Of a stretch of DNA of 64,000 bases, positions 54,691 to 64,000 are shown one piece after another. How positions within the stretch are numbered: the first letter of the stretch is position 1; each line of letters begins with the position of its first letter. The position numbers and the translations under genes are program-made. The notes beneath the pieces were generated by a model. The model was not told the origin of the DNA and ran no database searches. It saw only the letters and a program-made list of their open reading frames with translations. Source of the stretch: Brienomyrus brachyistius (Eukaryota > Chordata > Actinopteri > Osteoglossiformes > Mormyridae); the NCBI RefSeq assembly GCF_023856365.1, contig NC_064540.1:16151191-16215190 (forward strand), written 5' to 3'.

Positions 54691-56827
54691 AATGGATAAT
54701 CACAACACCAAATTGTAATTGGAATATGTCTGCAGTCAACATTAACAATAAATATGACAATAACCCAGGATATCCGACACAACACCTACTGTAGACAAGC
54801 TGTGCAATGTTTGTCGTTAAATGCAAAATAGATATGAACTACAAAGGTATCCTGAAACAGTTATTCTACATATGTCAATAGACCATTTCATAAACAATGC
54901 ATTATTCTACATCTGCAACCAAGAAATATCATTCTTCATACTTCTATGTTTTATGTAAATGTAATTATTGAGAAGTTCCTGACTGTTGCTTTGAGAACTG
55001 CTTCCATCAAAGCAAATGGCAGTCGAGAGCAGCGTGAATCTGATTGATCAATGTGTCTTAGCATGCATGCATAAATAACATTTTATAACATCTGAAACTG
55101 GCAACACTCTTCCATAACAGCACCAGAAATCACAAGAGAATACAATGTTACCACACCCAGGAGAACGGGTAGAAAAAATGTGTCCTGACAGAACAGCCAA
55201 TCACTCACATGAGCGAATTATACTTACTCTCTGTTAACAGGGGTTGCTCTGATTGGAACATGATCGAAAGGACAACAGTGAACTCTAAAACCATTAAAAC
55301 TTACTTCCAAAATTTCCAAATCATGTCAAAATACATAATCATAGTTTTTGTTTTTCTAAACTGGAATGCAAAGTAAGTGCGCACATTAGGATTAATTATT
55401 GATTATATGTACAATATGTGCAAAGTTTTTGTCGAACACATTTTCTACACACTCATAGCTATAGATATTAATTTGATCCACCTGAAGAAAAATGAAAGGC
55501 AGCAAGATTCTGGTCTGGTGATATACCTAGAAATAATCCAATGAACATGAGTTTAACGAGGACTTGAATCCATCTGAAGGCTATGACTGAAGTCACCTTA
55601 CTGTAGCTAAAAGCACACACCTAGGACATTTTGGCTCTCCGGGGACCCTTCAGACAATCCCTTGAGAGACCAAGGACACCTATCACATAGCAAGACAGGA
55701 GTCGGGCACATAGAGCACTGTGTCACCTCTCTGCACCGTCCTCCTTACAGCAAAAGGAATGAATTATCAGTTATCAGACGGAAGACTCTGGACAAGAAGA
55801 TTTCTTCTGCTGTCTGTGAGCCACATCAAACATCCAGAGGTATGGTGCCACGGAACAGCAGATCAGAGCCCAACATCGCGATCAGGCTATATGTCATTTT
55901 AAAGTCAACTTAAGGAAGCGAGGGGACCGGAGGAAGTTACCTGACGCCTTCAAAGTGAGTCATGTTTACCAAGGTGCAATTACGATACAGTGTTCAGGTA
56001 CAACTAAATAACACCCTTAGGTAATAAACATTACTTTTCATCTCAGGTTTAGCTGTGACTGCTGGCCAAAAATGCACTAAACAAACAAATAAATAAATAA
56101 ACAATTTTCATGTGTTATTCCCCATCTGGTTTACCGAACACCATACAGATTTCTGATGTCTGAGAAAGGCTGGTGGATGGTAGATGACGGTAGGTGAATT
56201 TAAGTTCTGGAGGGTCATTCTAATGACAGGTTAATGGACATGTGAGTTAATGAATTTTAGGGAGACACCTGCATCGCGTGTCCTCAACCCAAGTGGCACA
56301 TAATCTTGTACATTTCCTAAAAAACAGCTACCAGTAATACTGAATGCCGCTTTGGATGCCTAATCAACCAGATACAAGACAACCGTGCCAGATCTCAAAA
56401 GCTGATGGCGACACCTTCCTATTCGATTGCGCACTGAGCCAAAGCTTCTTAGGTTTCGCGTTGTAAAACGCAAAAAATCACGCAGGCTTTAAATGAGAAA
56501 AGTGACGCAAAATCCGGATCCAATACGCCTCCGCATAAAGCATATTTTCGTACTACAAGTGTGTTTTATTGATTTAACTTTATTATTTTAATCGTGCATA
56601 GATACTTCTCAAAAGTTCAGTTAATACTGAAATATTCGCACGGCAAAAAGCACACAGAAATACGCGCACTTTTGTCTAATTCGTTTTGGAAAAACGTTAA
56701 GAAGTAATATATTCTTAAGACATTTAGAAGAACAAGCACACATAGCCTGCTGTAAAAAAATCAGTTCATATGCAGTTTTTAAAATATATATTTCTGCTAT
56801 AGTATTTCACAGTAGTAGGCTACTAGT

Positions 56828-56878
56828 TGAAGTAGTAGTAGTAGTAGTAATAGTAGTGGCAGTAATAATAATAATAAT
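56828..56878. repeat. (AGT)n/(AAT)n microsatellite
   Basis: AGT triplets followed by AAT triplets, slightly interrupted. Confidence 0.9.
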
Positions 56879-57002
56879 CATAATTTAAATAATAAGCTTG
56901 ATGATGATAGGAGTAAGATATGTAATAATGGATTAAGTGTATTTTAATGTAAGCGTGAAAAATAGCAGTAAGCACAGTTCTCGCGGATTTTCTGTTACTT
57001 AC

Positions 57003-57290
57003 CCAGCCGGCGAAGAAAATGCGGTCTTTTTTCTCCTCATGAAACTGGAAGTCCAGGCTGTTTGCAGGGCATTGATTCCTATGCTGGCATGCACGGTGTA
57101 GCGCCTTTGTGCTTCACTGTTAATGCGACCATTTCCTCAGTAAGTAAGATCAGTCATCCTGCACGGTGTGGCGGTGCCGCGCGGATCTGCACCCCGGTCC
57201 TGGGGACAGCGGCTCGTGCCTCCGGGTGCAGAAAGACGCACCGTAATCCCCAAAGCCTCTATTCGAGTCCGCAAACGCGAGCCTCAGCTC
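57003..57290 (-). other. candidate non-coding first exon of the contactin gene
   Basis: The segment ends at a near-perfect donor (CTGG then GTAAGTAA, junction 57003/57002) and is the most GC- and CpG-rich stretch in the last 20 kb, as is usual for a vertebrate first exon. It contains several short ATG frames, acceptable in a UTR. The coding exon at 40.7 kb demands an upstream exon. The 5' limit is set only by a TATA-like box and is a guess. Transcript data would decide. Confidence 0.4.
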
Positions 57291-57317
57291 CGCTGTCTGG
57301 GTAACCTGCACTATATG

Positions 57318-57323
57318 TTTATA
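57318..57323 (-). promoter_or_regulatory. TATA-like box upstream of candidate exon 1
   Basis: TATAAA on the minus strand, within a short AT-rich patch next to the GC-rich candidate exon, would place transcription start near 57290. A second TATATA motif lies about 10 bases further upstream. Position only; such motifs are common by chance. Confidence 0.25.
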
Positions 57324-58559
57324 CTTTCCTATATAATTTCTTCAAGCAATCTCCAGCTTACTGCCAAAGGAATGTGATGTTTTCAGATGAGATGTTATAT
57401 CCCTTGCTGAACTGCGAGCGCTGTTTAAAGGGGGATTTGAAGCCAAACGACGCGGCGATTAACTGCGCCACACTGTGAATTTATGAGCCTCTGCGTTTGC
57501 AGAAATACCTCCGTGCAGACCATACCCATCCACACCAAGCATTACACCTTCTCACGTCCAATGAATGGAGCTCCGATGCCATAATCATATGACACGTTAC
57601 AGACTCACATCGCTGGGTCTCCACTTACAATTATAACACCTTAAGTGGTTTACTTAGAAAATGAAGCTGGCATTTAAATTTTAAGTACATTTACACATGC
57701 CCCGTAACTATTTTTTTTCTCACTTATTGTCCCTCATCATATGTATATGAAAGTCATTGTATAGATTTTATACCTTTTTTAAAATTTATAGATTTATTAT
57801 TAATTATTATTCATTCGTGTGCTTAGGTCGTCCATGCAAAGGTAGGATTCTGTTTATTGAGAATATTCGATCGCATTTGTCATAAACTCTAACACAGTAC
57901 TTAAGATTTCATTGGACCCCAAAGATCCAACACATTTCATTTTCTGCTCATCGGACCGTTTTAGGGACTATTCACCGCTCTGGATGGAGGCGTTTTGTGT
58001 TCCCATTTATGGCAGAAATGTCCCACCACCAGCTGAATATGAAAGCTCAGAATTTCTTTGCATTTACTGGCCTTTACTGTCCCCACTAAAGGGCGAGGAA
58101 ATGCACCCTATATGTAGCATAGCTCTTCTCAGTGGTGAAGGGGCACTCCAGCCTGCAAGCATCGTTTGATGTTCCCCGCATTTGGTTTGGAAAAACTGGT
58201 GAAGAAGGATGACGGATTAAGCAAGACACTGACCACTGCGACCACTTTTCTCACAAAGTGCAAGGATGTTTGACTCATGATCATATGGTAGGCAGTGAAC
58301 GTAGTGAAGTTATGCACAGCCTGCTGTTGATAGGATGGGCTGATCACGTCTTACACATGCAGTAAGTAACCTTTCATCGATTCGCCTTCTTTACCCTGCA
58401 TCCCAAATCAATCCACATCATTGCATGTTCATCCCCAACTGGTCCAGCTGACAAAATCTTCTGTCGCCAACCTCCATGCCACCGACCGAGGCTGAGTAGA
58501 GTGACACCATTACTTAGGAAAACAATCAAGTCTCTCATTTCCTGCTACATTTAAAAACT

Positions 58560-58810
58560 GCCATTTTATTTTGCATTTTGTGATTTGTGATTTTGGAGGA
58601 TGGGTTCCCCCTTAGGATCTGGTTGGGGTTAGGGAGTCCTCTGCTGACCCTCCCAAGGTTTCTTCCTTCTAGGGAGTTTTTCCTTGCCACTGTCACCTCT
58701 GTCTTGCTCACTGGGGGCTTTGGGCAGTGATCATGTAAAGCACTTTGAGACAATGTAATGTTTTGAAAATGTGCTATACAAATAAAGCCGAAATGAAACA
58801 AAATGAAACA
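58560..58810 (+). repeat. LINE-like 3' tail repeat
   Basis: TTCTTCCTTCTAGGGAGTTT TTCCTTGCCACTGTCACC, GGGGGCTTTGGGCAG and GTAAAGCACTTTGAGACAAT followed by ATACAAATAAAG and an AATGAAAC repeat tail are a very common fish interspersed repeat end. Family name uncertain. Confidence 0.65.
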
Positions 58811-60443
58811 TCTTTACACTGAGGACACGTGACTTCTAAAATGTTTTAAAATTTATGTTTAAGTGCAGAAAAACTGTTATATAAATCATAAATAAATCGC
58901 TTATAAACTTGTTCGCATCCAGCTTTATAAAGAATTGAGTGAAAAATTTCACAATTTAATTAGCGAGAGCCTGTCTCCTTGATGGTGTCTCCCTTCCCCA
59001 GACCACACTACTTTGTCTTCTTCCATCAGCCCATTTTCCACATATTTGATGCCTCTGTATTAACCGGGCCCAGCTGTTGCTGCATCCAAGCGAAAAGCAT
59101 CATCTGCATTGGTGAGGATTTCTGTGAAGAGCTTCGCAATCATTCACACGCAATTCACACACAATCTCGGCTCACTCCTGTGGATAGACGTGCCATCATA
59201 ATTGTAGAATACCCGACGATGCCTACGCAGTCAGCCGAACGCTGATTCCTGCCGTATGACTTGAATTTTAAAAGCTGCCATTCAGTTAGATGCTTTAGAA
59301 AAATCGAGCACTGATCATTACACATTGGTAAGCCATTAACACTTAATTCCTGAATGTATGTTACAGGAGTCTTTCTCCCATCTGCCTTAATTGTGAATTA
59401 CACATCTCAGTAAATAACACTCACGCCTCCCAGTTCATATCAAACAATCTAATTTCTCACCATATATGTACTGGCGTTGGGGGCTCCAAGTTCTCACACA
59501 TCTCGCACATTTGCTGTAGCACAACAGGCCGTGAAACAAAGGTGAATAGAGCTTATTGTTTGCTTGCTGTGTGTTTAATCTGGGGGCGAGTTTGCAAACT
59601 CCTGTTTATATTTGTGTTCTGAGATCACAATCACAGTCAGTCACATTCCGGCAGGTGTAAGGTGTAAATATTTGTACATTTTTAAATGATGCGGTTTTAC
59701 TGATTCAAAATAAAAAAGATGGATGATTTGTCATGTTAGATTTTTAAATCAGACCAAGACTAGTGGATGCTCAGATTTGTAAAATAAAATTTGCTCAATA
59801 TGTACAGTAGGGCTGCAAACTCTGCCCTTAAATGTGAATGTATAAAAAAGTAGATGTAAATAAAATATACGTTATAAAAAATTGAATTTAAAGCTACTGA
59901 TACTTCGTGTGTGATTCATGAATATGTGTAGATGAACGCAAATGGAGCTACAGTAACACTCCAGTCCGTATGTATAACTGGGGCGAGGGGCACAAGGAAA
60001 ACGCTGATGGGGTCCACTTAGCCCCGACAAAGACAGTGATCTGCAGTGCCGCGTTATGTTTTAGCTATTAAATTATCATTTTTATTAAACATACGGCTGA
60101 ACCTTGAAGATGTTGCAACATGAATGAAGAGATTCACCTGAAACAAAACTTTAAAAAACCCACAAATGTTTTTTTATTTATTTATTTTTTTTGTAAACTT
60201 TCGGTAACATCGAATTTGTGGCAATATATTCAAGAGATAACTAACATAAGCAGGCATTGGGAGTGAGAGTCACAGATGCCGTTTATCAGTACTGGGAGTG
60301 TTGGGAATGCGCCAGAAATGTACGATGCTTGATAAGAACATTTGGTCATGTGGAGCACAGCACATTCGTGTAGGTGGTAAAACACCTCAAGTTTTACTTT
60401 AGAGAATGCATCTCTTGCTTAATATTTTAACATTATTACTTTT

Positions 60444-60534
60444 GAATAGAATAGAATAGAATAGAATAGAATAGAATAGAATAGAATAGAATAGAGTAGA
60501 ATAGAATAGAATAGAATAGAATAGAATAGAATAG
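60444..60534. repeat. (GAATA)n microsatellite
   Basis: About 18 copies of a pentanucleotide with a single interruption (GAGTA). Confidence 0.96.
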
Positions 60535-60539
60535 TGATA

Positions 60540-60872
60540 CAGACCATCCCCAGGTTACGAATGAGATCAATTCCCTAAGTTTGTCTTTAAGTCAAACTTG
60601 GGAAAGTAATAATAAAGTAAATAATAATGACAATAAAACACAGATAAGAAAATCACTACTTAAAGTTCTGTACCTCGAGTCGACAAACAACTGAAGCTGC
60701 GCTGTGCTTTTATGCAGTGCATGTGTCCGTAATGATAAACCATAGTCTTTAACTATTTTTTAGCTTTTAATATCACAGACTTTACTTCAGTCTTAATATC
60801 AGACTTCATAACAGTGCGTTCATAAGTACAAGTTGTCTGTAAGTCATACGTTCTTAACCCGGGGACCGCCTG
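60540..60872 (+). mobile_element. Tigger-like MITE, best copy
   Basis: Left end CAGACCATCCCCAGGTTACG AA and right end (complement) CAGGCGGTCCCCGGGTTAAG AA align without gaps at 16 of 22. TA precedes the left end. The sub-terminal TTTAAGTCAAACTTG and ACAAGTTGTCTGTAAGT are also mirrored. No coding capacity. A diverged relative is at 16863. Confidence 0.7.
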
Positions 60873-60959
60873 TCCTGTATTAGTCCCCATGGGGAAATTC
60901 TCTTTGCCCATCCCTTCTTTCTTGCTATGAAACACACAGACACATACAGTACAGGTGAG

Positions 60960-61110
60960 AGCAGGCTTGGGCAGGGGGCTTGGGCAGGGGGCTTGGGGGG
61001 GAGCATGCAGCACCCCTGGTGCTGGGGCTTGAGGTCTTTCTCAAGGGCCCACAGACATGTGATTATTCAGTCAAGACTGGAGCTCGAACCCACAACCTTC
61101 CAATCACATT
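60960..61110 (-). repeat. SINE head fragment
   Basis: On the minus strand GATTGGAAGGTTGTGGGTTC GAGCTCC is a B-box-bearing tRNA-like head. The GCTTGGGCAGGGG block within is locally repeated twice. Confidence 0.55.
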
Positions 61111-61164
61111 TTTAATATTATTACTTTTATTAAACCCTACGAATTAGGATTTTATTGCTTGTTA

Positions 61165-61440
61165 TTTACTCAGTGGTAGGTGGGCAGTGCTATTCCCTCA
61201 TATCTCCTGGTTTTGGGGGTTCTAACCTTAACCCTCACTCCTGTATGTGTGAGTTTGTGCGTCCTCCGGTCTGCATGGGTTTCCTCCGGGTGTTCTGCTT
61301 TCCAGCTCCTGCCATTGGGTGGGCTGGCATCTCTGCATTGTGTGTGCCCTGTGATGGACTGGAATCCCTCCCCCAGGGTGTTCTGGGCTACCTGGGACAT
61401 ATGCCAGGCTCACTGACCCAGTACCAGATAAGCAGTTTTG
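61165..61440 (+). repeat. tRNA-derived SINE, diverged
   Basis: GGTGGGCAGTGCTATTCCCT, CTGCATGGGTTTCCTCCGGG, GTGTGCCCTGTGATGGACTG and CAGTACCAGATAAGCAGTTT follow the block order of the fish SINE, ending in an A-rich tail. Confidence 0.65.
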
Positions 61441-62731
61441 GGTTTAAAAAAAAAAAAGACATATTTTACTCGATTTAAAGGCTTCCTTCTTTGTGTTGTC
61501 AATTATCGCGTACGTTGTACAAGAATATATGACGTTAATGGTTATTATTGCTCCCTTGTTTCACAGCATCTTCATTCCTCTGATGCTGTTAATGCTCCAA
61601 AAAGTCAGACTGCATGGGGAAATAAACCCGTATGCCATCTAAAAGGTGAGCTCTGTCGGCTGCAGAACAGGCCGAAATAAGATGGGAACACGGTAATCTT
61701 GAGACAGATGGATGACACGTTTCACCTCTAGTCAGTCACCATGCCAGCGTGAGGCAGCTACATGGCCATATATAGGTGCGTAACAAGCAAGGTGGTATCC
61801 TGCAAATGTGCGCCTGCTGTCGCGCTTATTGTCACATTCGGCGAGTTATATATCTGCACACATTTTTGAACAATGCTGTCGCTCGGCTCAGTATCACGTA
61901 TTTTCTTATCGCGATTGTGTAACTAAGATCAAGTGGAAAGCTAAGTGTCCACGGCTGTTTATTACAAGTACAGCAAAATTAGCAGCTCACAGAGGGAATG
62001 GCAGCATCCAGGTGAATGGGCTGTTCCAACAATTGGATGCAGATTTTGTCCTTAAAGACATGAAATATCTCTTCGCAAAAATAAAGACAAATCAAAAAGT
62101 AAATTGTAAATAATTTCTGTGAATTCATTTATTTGTCATTTCTGTTTCAGTTTTTCCCCAAGTTTTTTTCTTAAGTTATAATGAACCGTACACAAATGAA
62201 TAATTAATTATCTATTGCTTAGATGCCTACCGATCTTCTACATAACATAAATAATATATAACATCTTGATGATGGGATGCATGACTGTGATAAGCATTAT
62301 TGATAGAAAAGTCCCCAGATTTACTGTGAAATCTCCTTCCTACTGAATATGGGGACCCGATATCCAAAAGGAGACAAAATCTCACAGCACAGTCATGTTG
62401 TCAAACCGTAGCCAGAACATCAAAGAGAATTGGCCGCCTCATTTGTTAAGTTTTCTGCCATTTTCCTTTTATCATTTCAAAGGTACGGCTAAACGTGATC
62501 CATGTGGAAGCTTCTCAAAAGCTTTATATGAACATTCAAAAATAATAGTCTGTGTGGTAAATTTCCAATTTAACAAACAGAAACCAACAAATCCCCTCAA
62601 TTTTGTGTGCTATAACATCATTAGTGTATCCTCTGTATCCATTAACATTAATACAAAATAAATAAATGGTTCTTGATCATAATGCTTTGCAGATGTTCCA
62701 CAAAATAACAAGCTAAAATTACTCCTTTTCT

Positions 62732-63062
62732 TTTATGGGGCTTGTTCCAGGAATCAATTACAGGAGATGAATCATCTTACCTTAGATTCATGTAAACATG
62801 TGGTCAAACTTTATAGATTTTGACTTTGGCTTCTAATTTTATTGGTGCAGAATGTTTCTTGAAGGACAAATCTTGCTGCCAAACAAAAACTTTTTAATTT
62901 TTGTTTGCTATATTTGGAGCTTGTTCATGGCATCAATTATACTGTGAATAACTTTGGCTTAAATGCATGCAAACGTGTGCTTAAACTTTACAGATTTCAA
63001 CTTTGGTTTCTAATTTTATTGGTACAGAATGTTTCTTGAAGGACAGATTTCACTTCCAACCA
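62732..63062. repeat. 177-bp tandem duplication, two diverged units
   Basis: GGGGCTTGTTCCAGGAATCA ... CTAATTTTATTGGTGCAGAA TGTTTCTTGAAGGACA recurs about 177 bases on as GGAGCTTGTTCATGGCATCA ... CTAATTTTATTGGTACAGAA TGTTTCTTGAAGGACA. Unequal divergence along the unit. Function unknown. Confidence 0.85.
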
Positions 63063-63422
63063 AACTGTCTTTGATATTTTTGTGCCTGTCGGAAAATAAT
63101 CCAGACCAAATGGGATCTCAGATGTTTCTGCATAAGCATCTGCGCCTTCAGTATCTTAACACAAAGCGTGAATTTACTGAACACTTTAGGGTCAGACTCA
63201 CATTCCCTTCTTCATACTCGTGGCACATCCACTTCATTTCTTCTGCTCCTTTCATTTCTTTAAAAATCGAAACCTCAGTTGCACTCTGACATGAGACAAT
63301 AGCTATAAACGTCCTCATCAACTGGCTTAATGATCAAAGCAAGAATATCACCAATATCAGTCTTCTTAGAAGAGCCCCTGGCCTTTGAGGGTATCTCTAC
63401 TGACACCTGGTTATGACTGTAT

Positions 63423-63590
63423 ACACACACACACACACACACACACAATCGTGTAATCATTTCTTTTTGGGGACTGATTCACTTCTATGGGAAAAATGCT
63501 AATGATAACTATGACAACCTTTTGCATTTTAAGTTTTTTCATTGCAGTCACAGATTTTTATAAGATAGAATTTTATAAGATAGACATTTC
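63423..63590 (+). repeat. (CA)n tract and partial GTGGGGAC-family element
   Basis: CA tract (63423-63447), then TTTTGGGGACTGATTCACTT, CTATGGGAAAAATGCTAATG and ATTGCAGTCACAGATTTTTA. The right end is missing. Confidence 0.75.
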
Positions 63591-63802
63591 TCATCTCGGA
63601 TAAGTTAACGGTCATCTCTGGCATTAGAAAGCCGCTTTCGCCCTTTACCTGGCTGGTTTCTGATCATTCCCAGTGTCTCCTGCTTAGCAACCTGCTGCTC
63701 AGTGTAGCCTTCTGCCAGCAGAACTGTGACTAAACCAGGATTTAAAAATGCAGATTGGTTTAAAAATATAGAGTGGTCTCTTTTTCAGTGGCTGTATACA
63801 GT

Positions 63803-63807
63803 ACACA

Positions 63808-63848
<41 letters not shown>

Positions 63849-64000
63849 ATACTGTACACACAAACACACACATGCACACACACAGGTTTGCAGTTTGTAA
63901 TTATAATTTTCTGTGGAGTCTCCATTCATTCCTATGGGGAAATCTCTAATCCCATTATGATGACCTTACCCCCCACCCAGCCCTAACCTTCACCATAAGT
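63803..64000 (+). repeat. (CA)n tract and GTGGGGAC-family element cut by window edge
   Basis: CA-rich tract (63803-63882), then CTGTGGAGTCTCCATTCATT, TATGGGGAAATCTCTAATCC and CCCACCCAGCCCTAACCTTC, still running at the right edge. Confidence 0.8.

Larger units (their letters stand above)
40858..57002 (-). other. first intron (5' UTR intron), 16 kb
   Basis: Contains an AAT/ATT compound repeat (41093-41185), a LINE-like fragment (44345-44535), a SINE relic (45600-45850), a GTGGGGAC-family copy (46895-47215), a hAT-like element (48570-49615), a SINE (49620-49885), a paired octamer motif (51648-51667), a MITE-like element (54405-54690) and AGT/AAT repeats (56828-56878). The rest (for example 41190-44340, 50100-51640, 52300-54400, 54700-56800) shows nothing recognised. 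Confidence 0.5.
57291..64000. other. 5' flank of the contactin gene, no gene seen
   Basis: Holds repeats only: a LINE-like tail (58560-58810), a GAATA pentanucleotide (60444-60534), a Tigger-like MITE (60540-60872), SINE pieces (60960-61110, 61165-61440), a 177-bp duplication (62732-63062) and two GTGGGGAC-family copies with CA tracts (63423-63590, 63803-64000). Bases 57480-58550 and 58820-60430 show nothing recognised. Confidence 0.5.

Noticed and set aside
57062..57377. Plus-strand open frames of 69-80 codons in the CpG-rich segment
   Set aside because: Lack recognisable features; the segment is better explained as promoter and first exon of the minus-strand gene.
1..64000. A novel multi-gene system
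   Set aside because: Only one gene is visible; everything else is intron, flank or mobile-element debris.

Overview
The window looks like nuclear DNA of a ray-finned (teleost-type) fish. It is AT-rich, full of microsatellites, tRNA-derived SINEs and DNA-transposon remnants of fish type. The only gene I can support is one large vertebrate-style gene cut into small exons by GT-AG introns. It lies on the minus strand and reads from about 57.3 kb down to the left edge. I cannot name the species.

The gene encodes a contactin: a GPI-anchored neural adhesion protein with six Ig domains followed by four fibronectin type III (FnIII) domains. I found 21 coding exons: a signal-peptide exon at 40.7 kb, two exons for each of the six Ig domains (33.0-12.7 kb), and two for each of the four FnIII domains (11.3-0.8 kb). 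Every junction has a GT donor and an AG acceptor and all phases join in frame. The assembled product is about 995 residues. The last exon (the C-terminal tail and GPI signal, probably about 30 residues) lies beyond the left edge. From remembered family members the best match is contactin-3, most clearly in the signal peptide, Ig1-Ig4 and FnIII2. The paralogue call is therefore good but not certain. A non-coding first exon with a strong donor at 57003 and a TATA-like box near 57.32 kb is proposed by inference.

The rest is intronic or upstream DNA shaped by mobile elements. At 9162-10447 an internally deleted hAT element sits in a perfect 8-bp target duplication, keeps a frameshifted BED zinc finger, and is itself interrupted by a Tigger-like element with a broken transposase start. 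Other items are a second hAT-like element (48570-49615), a solo LTR (28617-28875), several TIR-bearing MITEs, tRNA-type SINEs, and about eight copies of a GTGGGGAC-ended dispersed element that usually adjoin CA/GT tracts. The intron before the Ig1 exons holds two minisatellites: a 19-unit, 18-bp array at 34.5 kb and a 27-unit, 38-bp array at 38.0-39.0 kb. A three-unit copy of the second lies at 31.3 kb. Long open frames over these arrays are artefacts of stop-free repeats.

No second gene, tRNA or rRNA gene, or CRISPR array is seen. The region upstream of the gene (57.5-64 kb) shows only repeats and unrecognised sequence. I see no previously undescribed multi-gene system. The points most worth checking are the nested transposons, the origin of the 38-bp minisatellite, a uORF abutting the contactin start, and a tandem splice acceptor just after the signal peptide.
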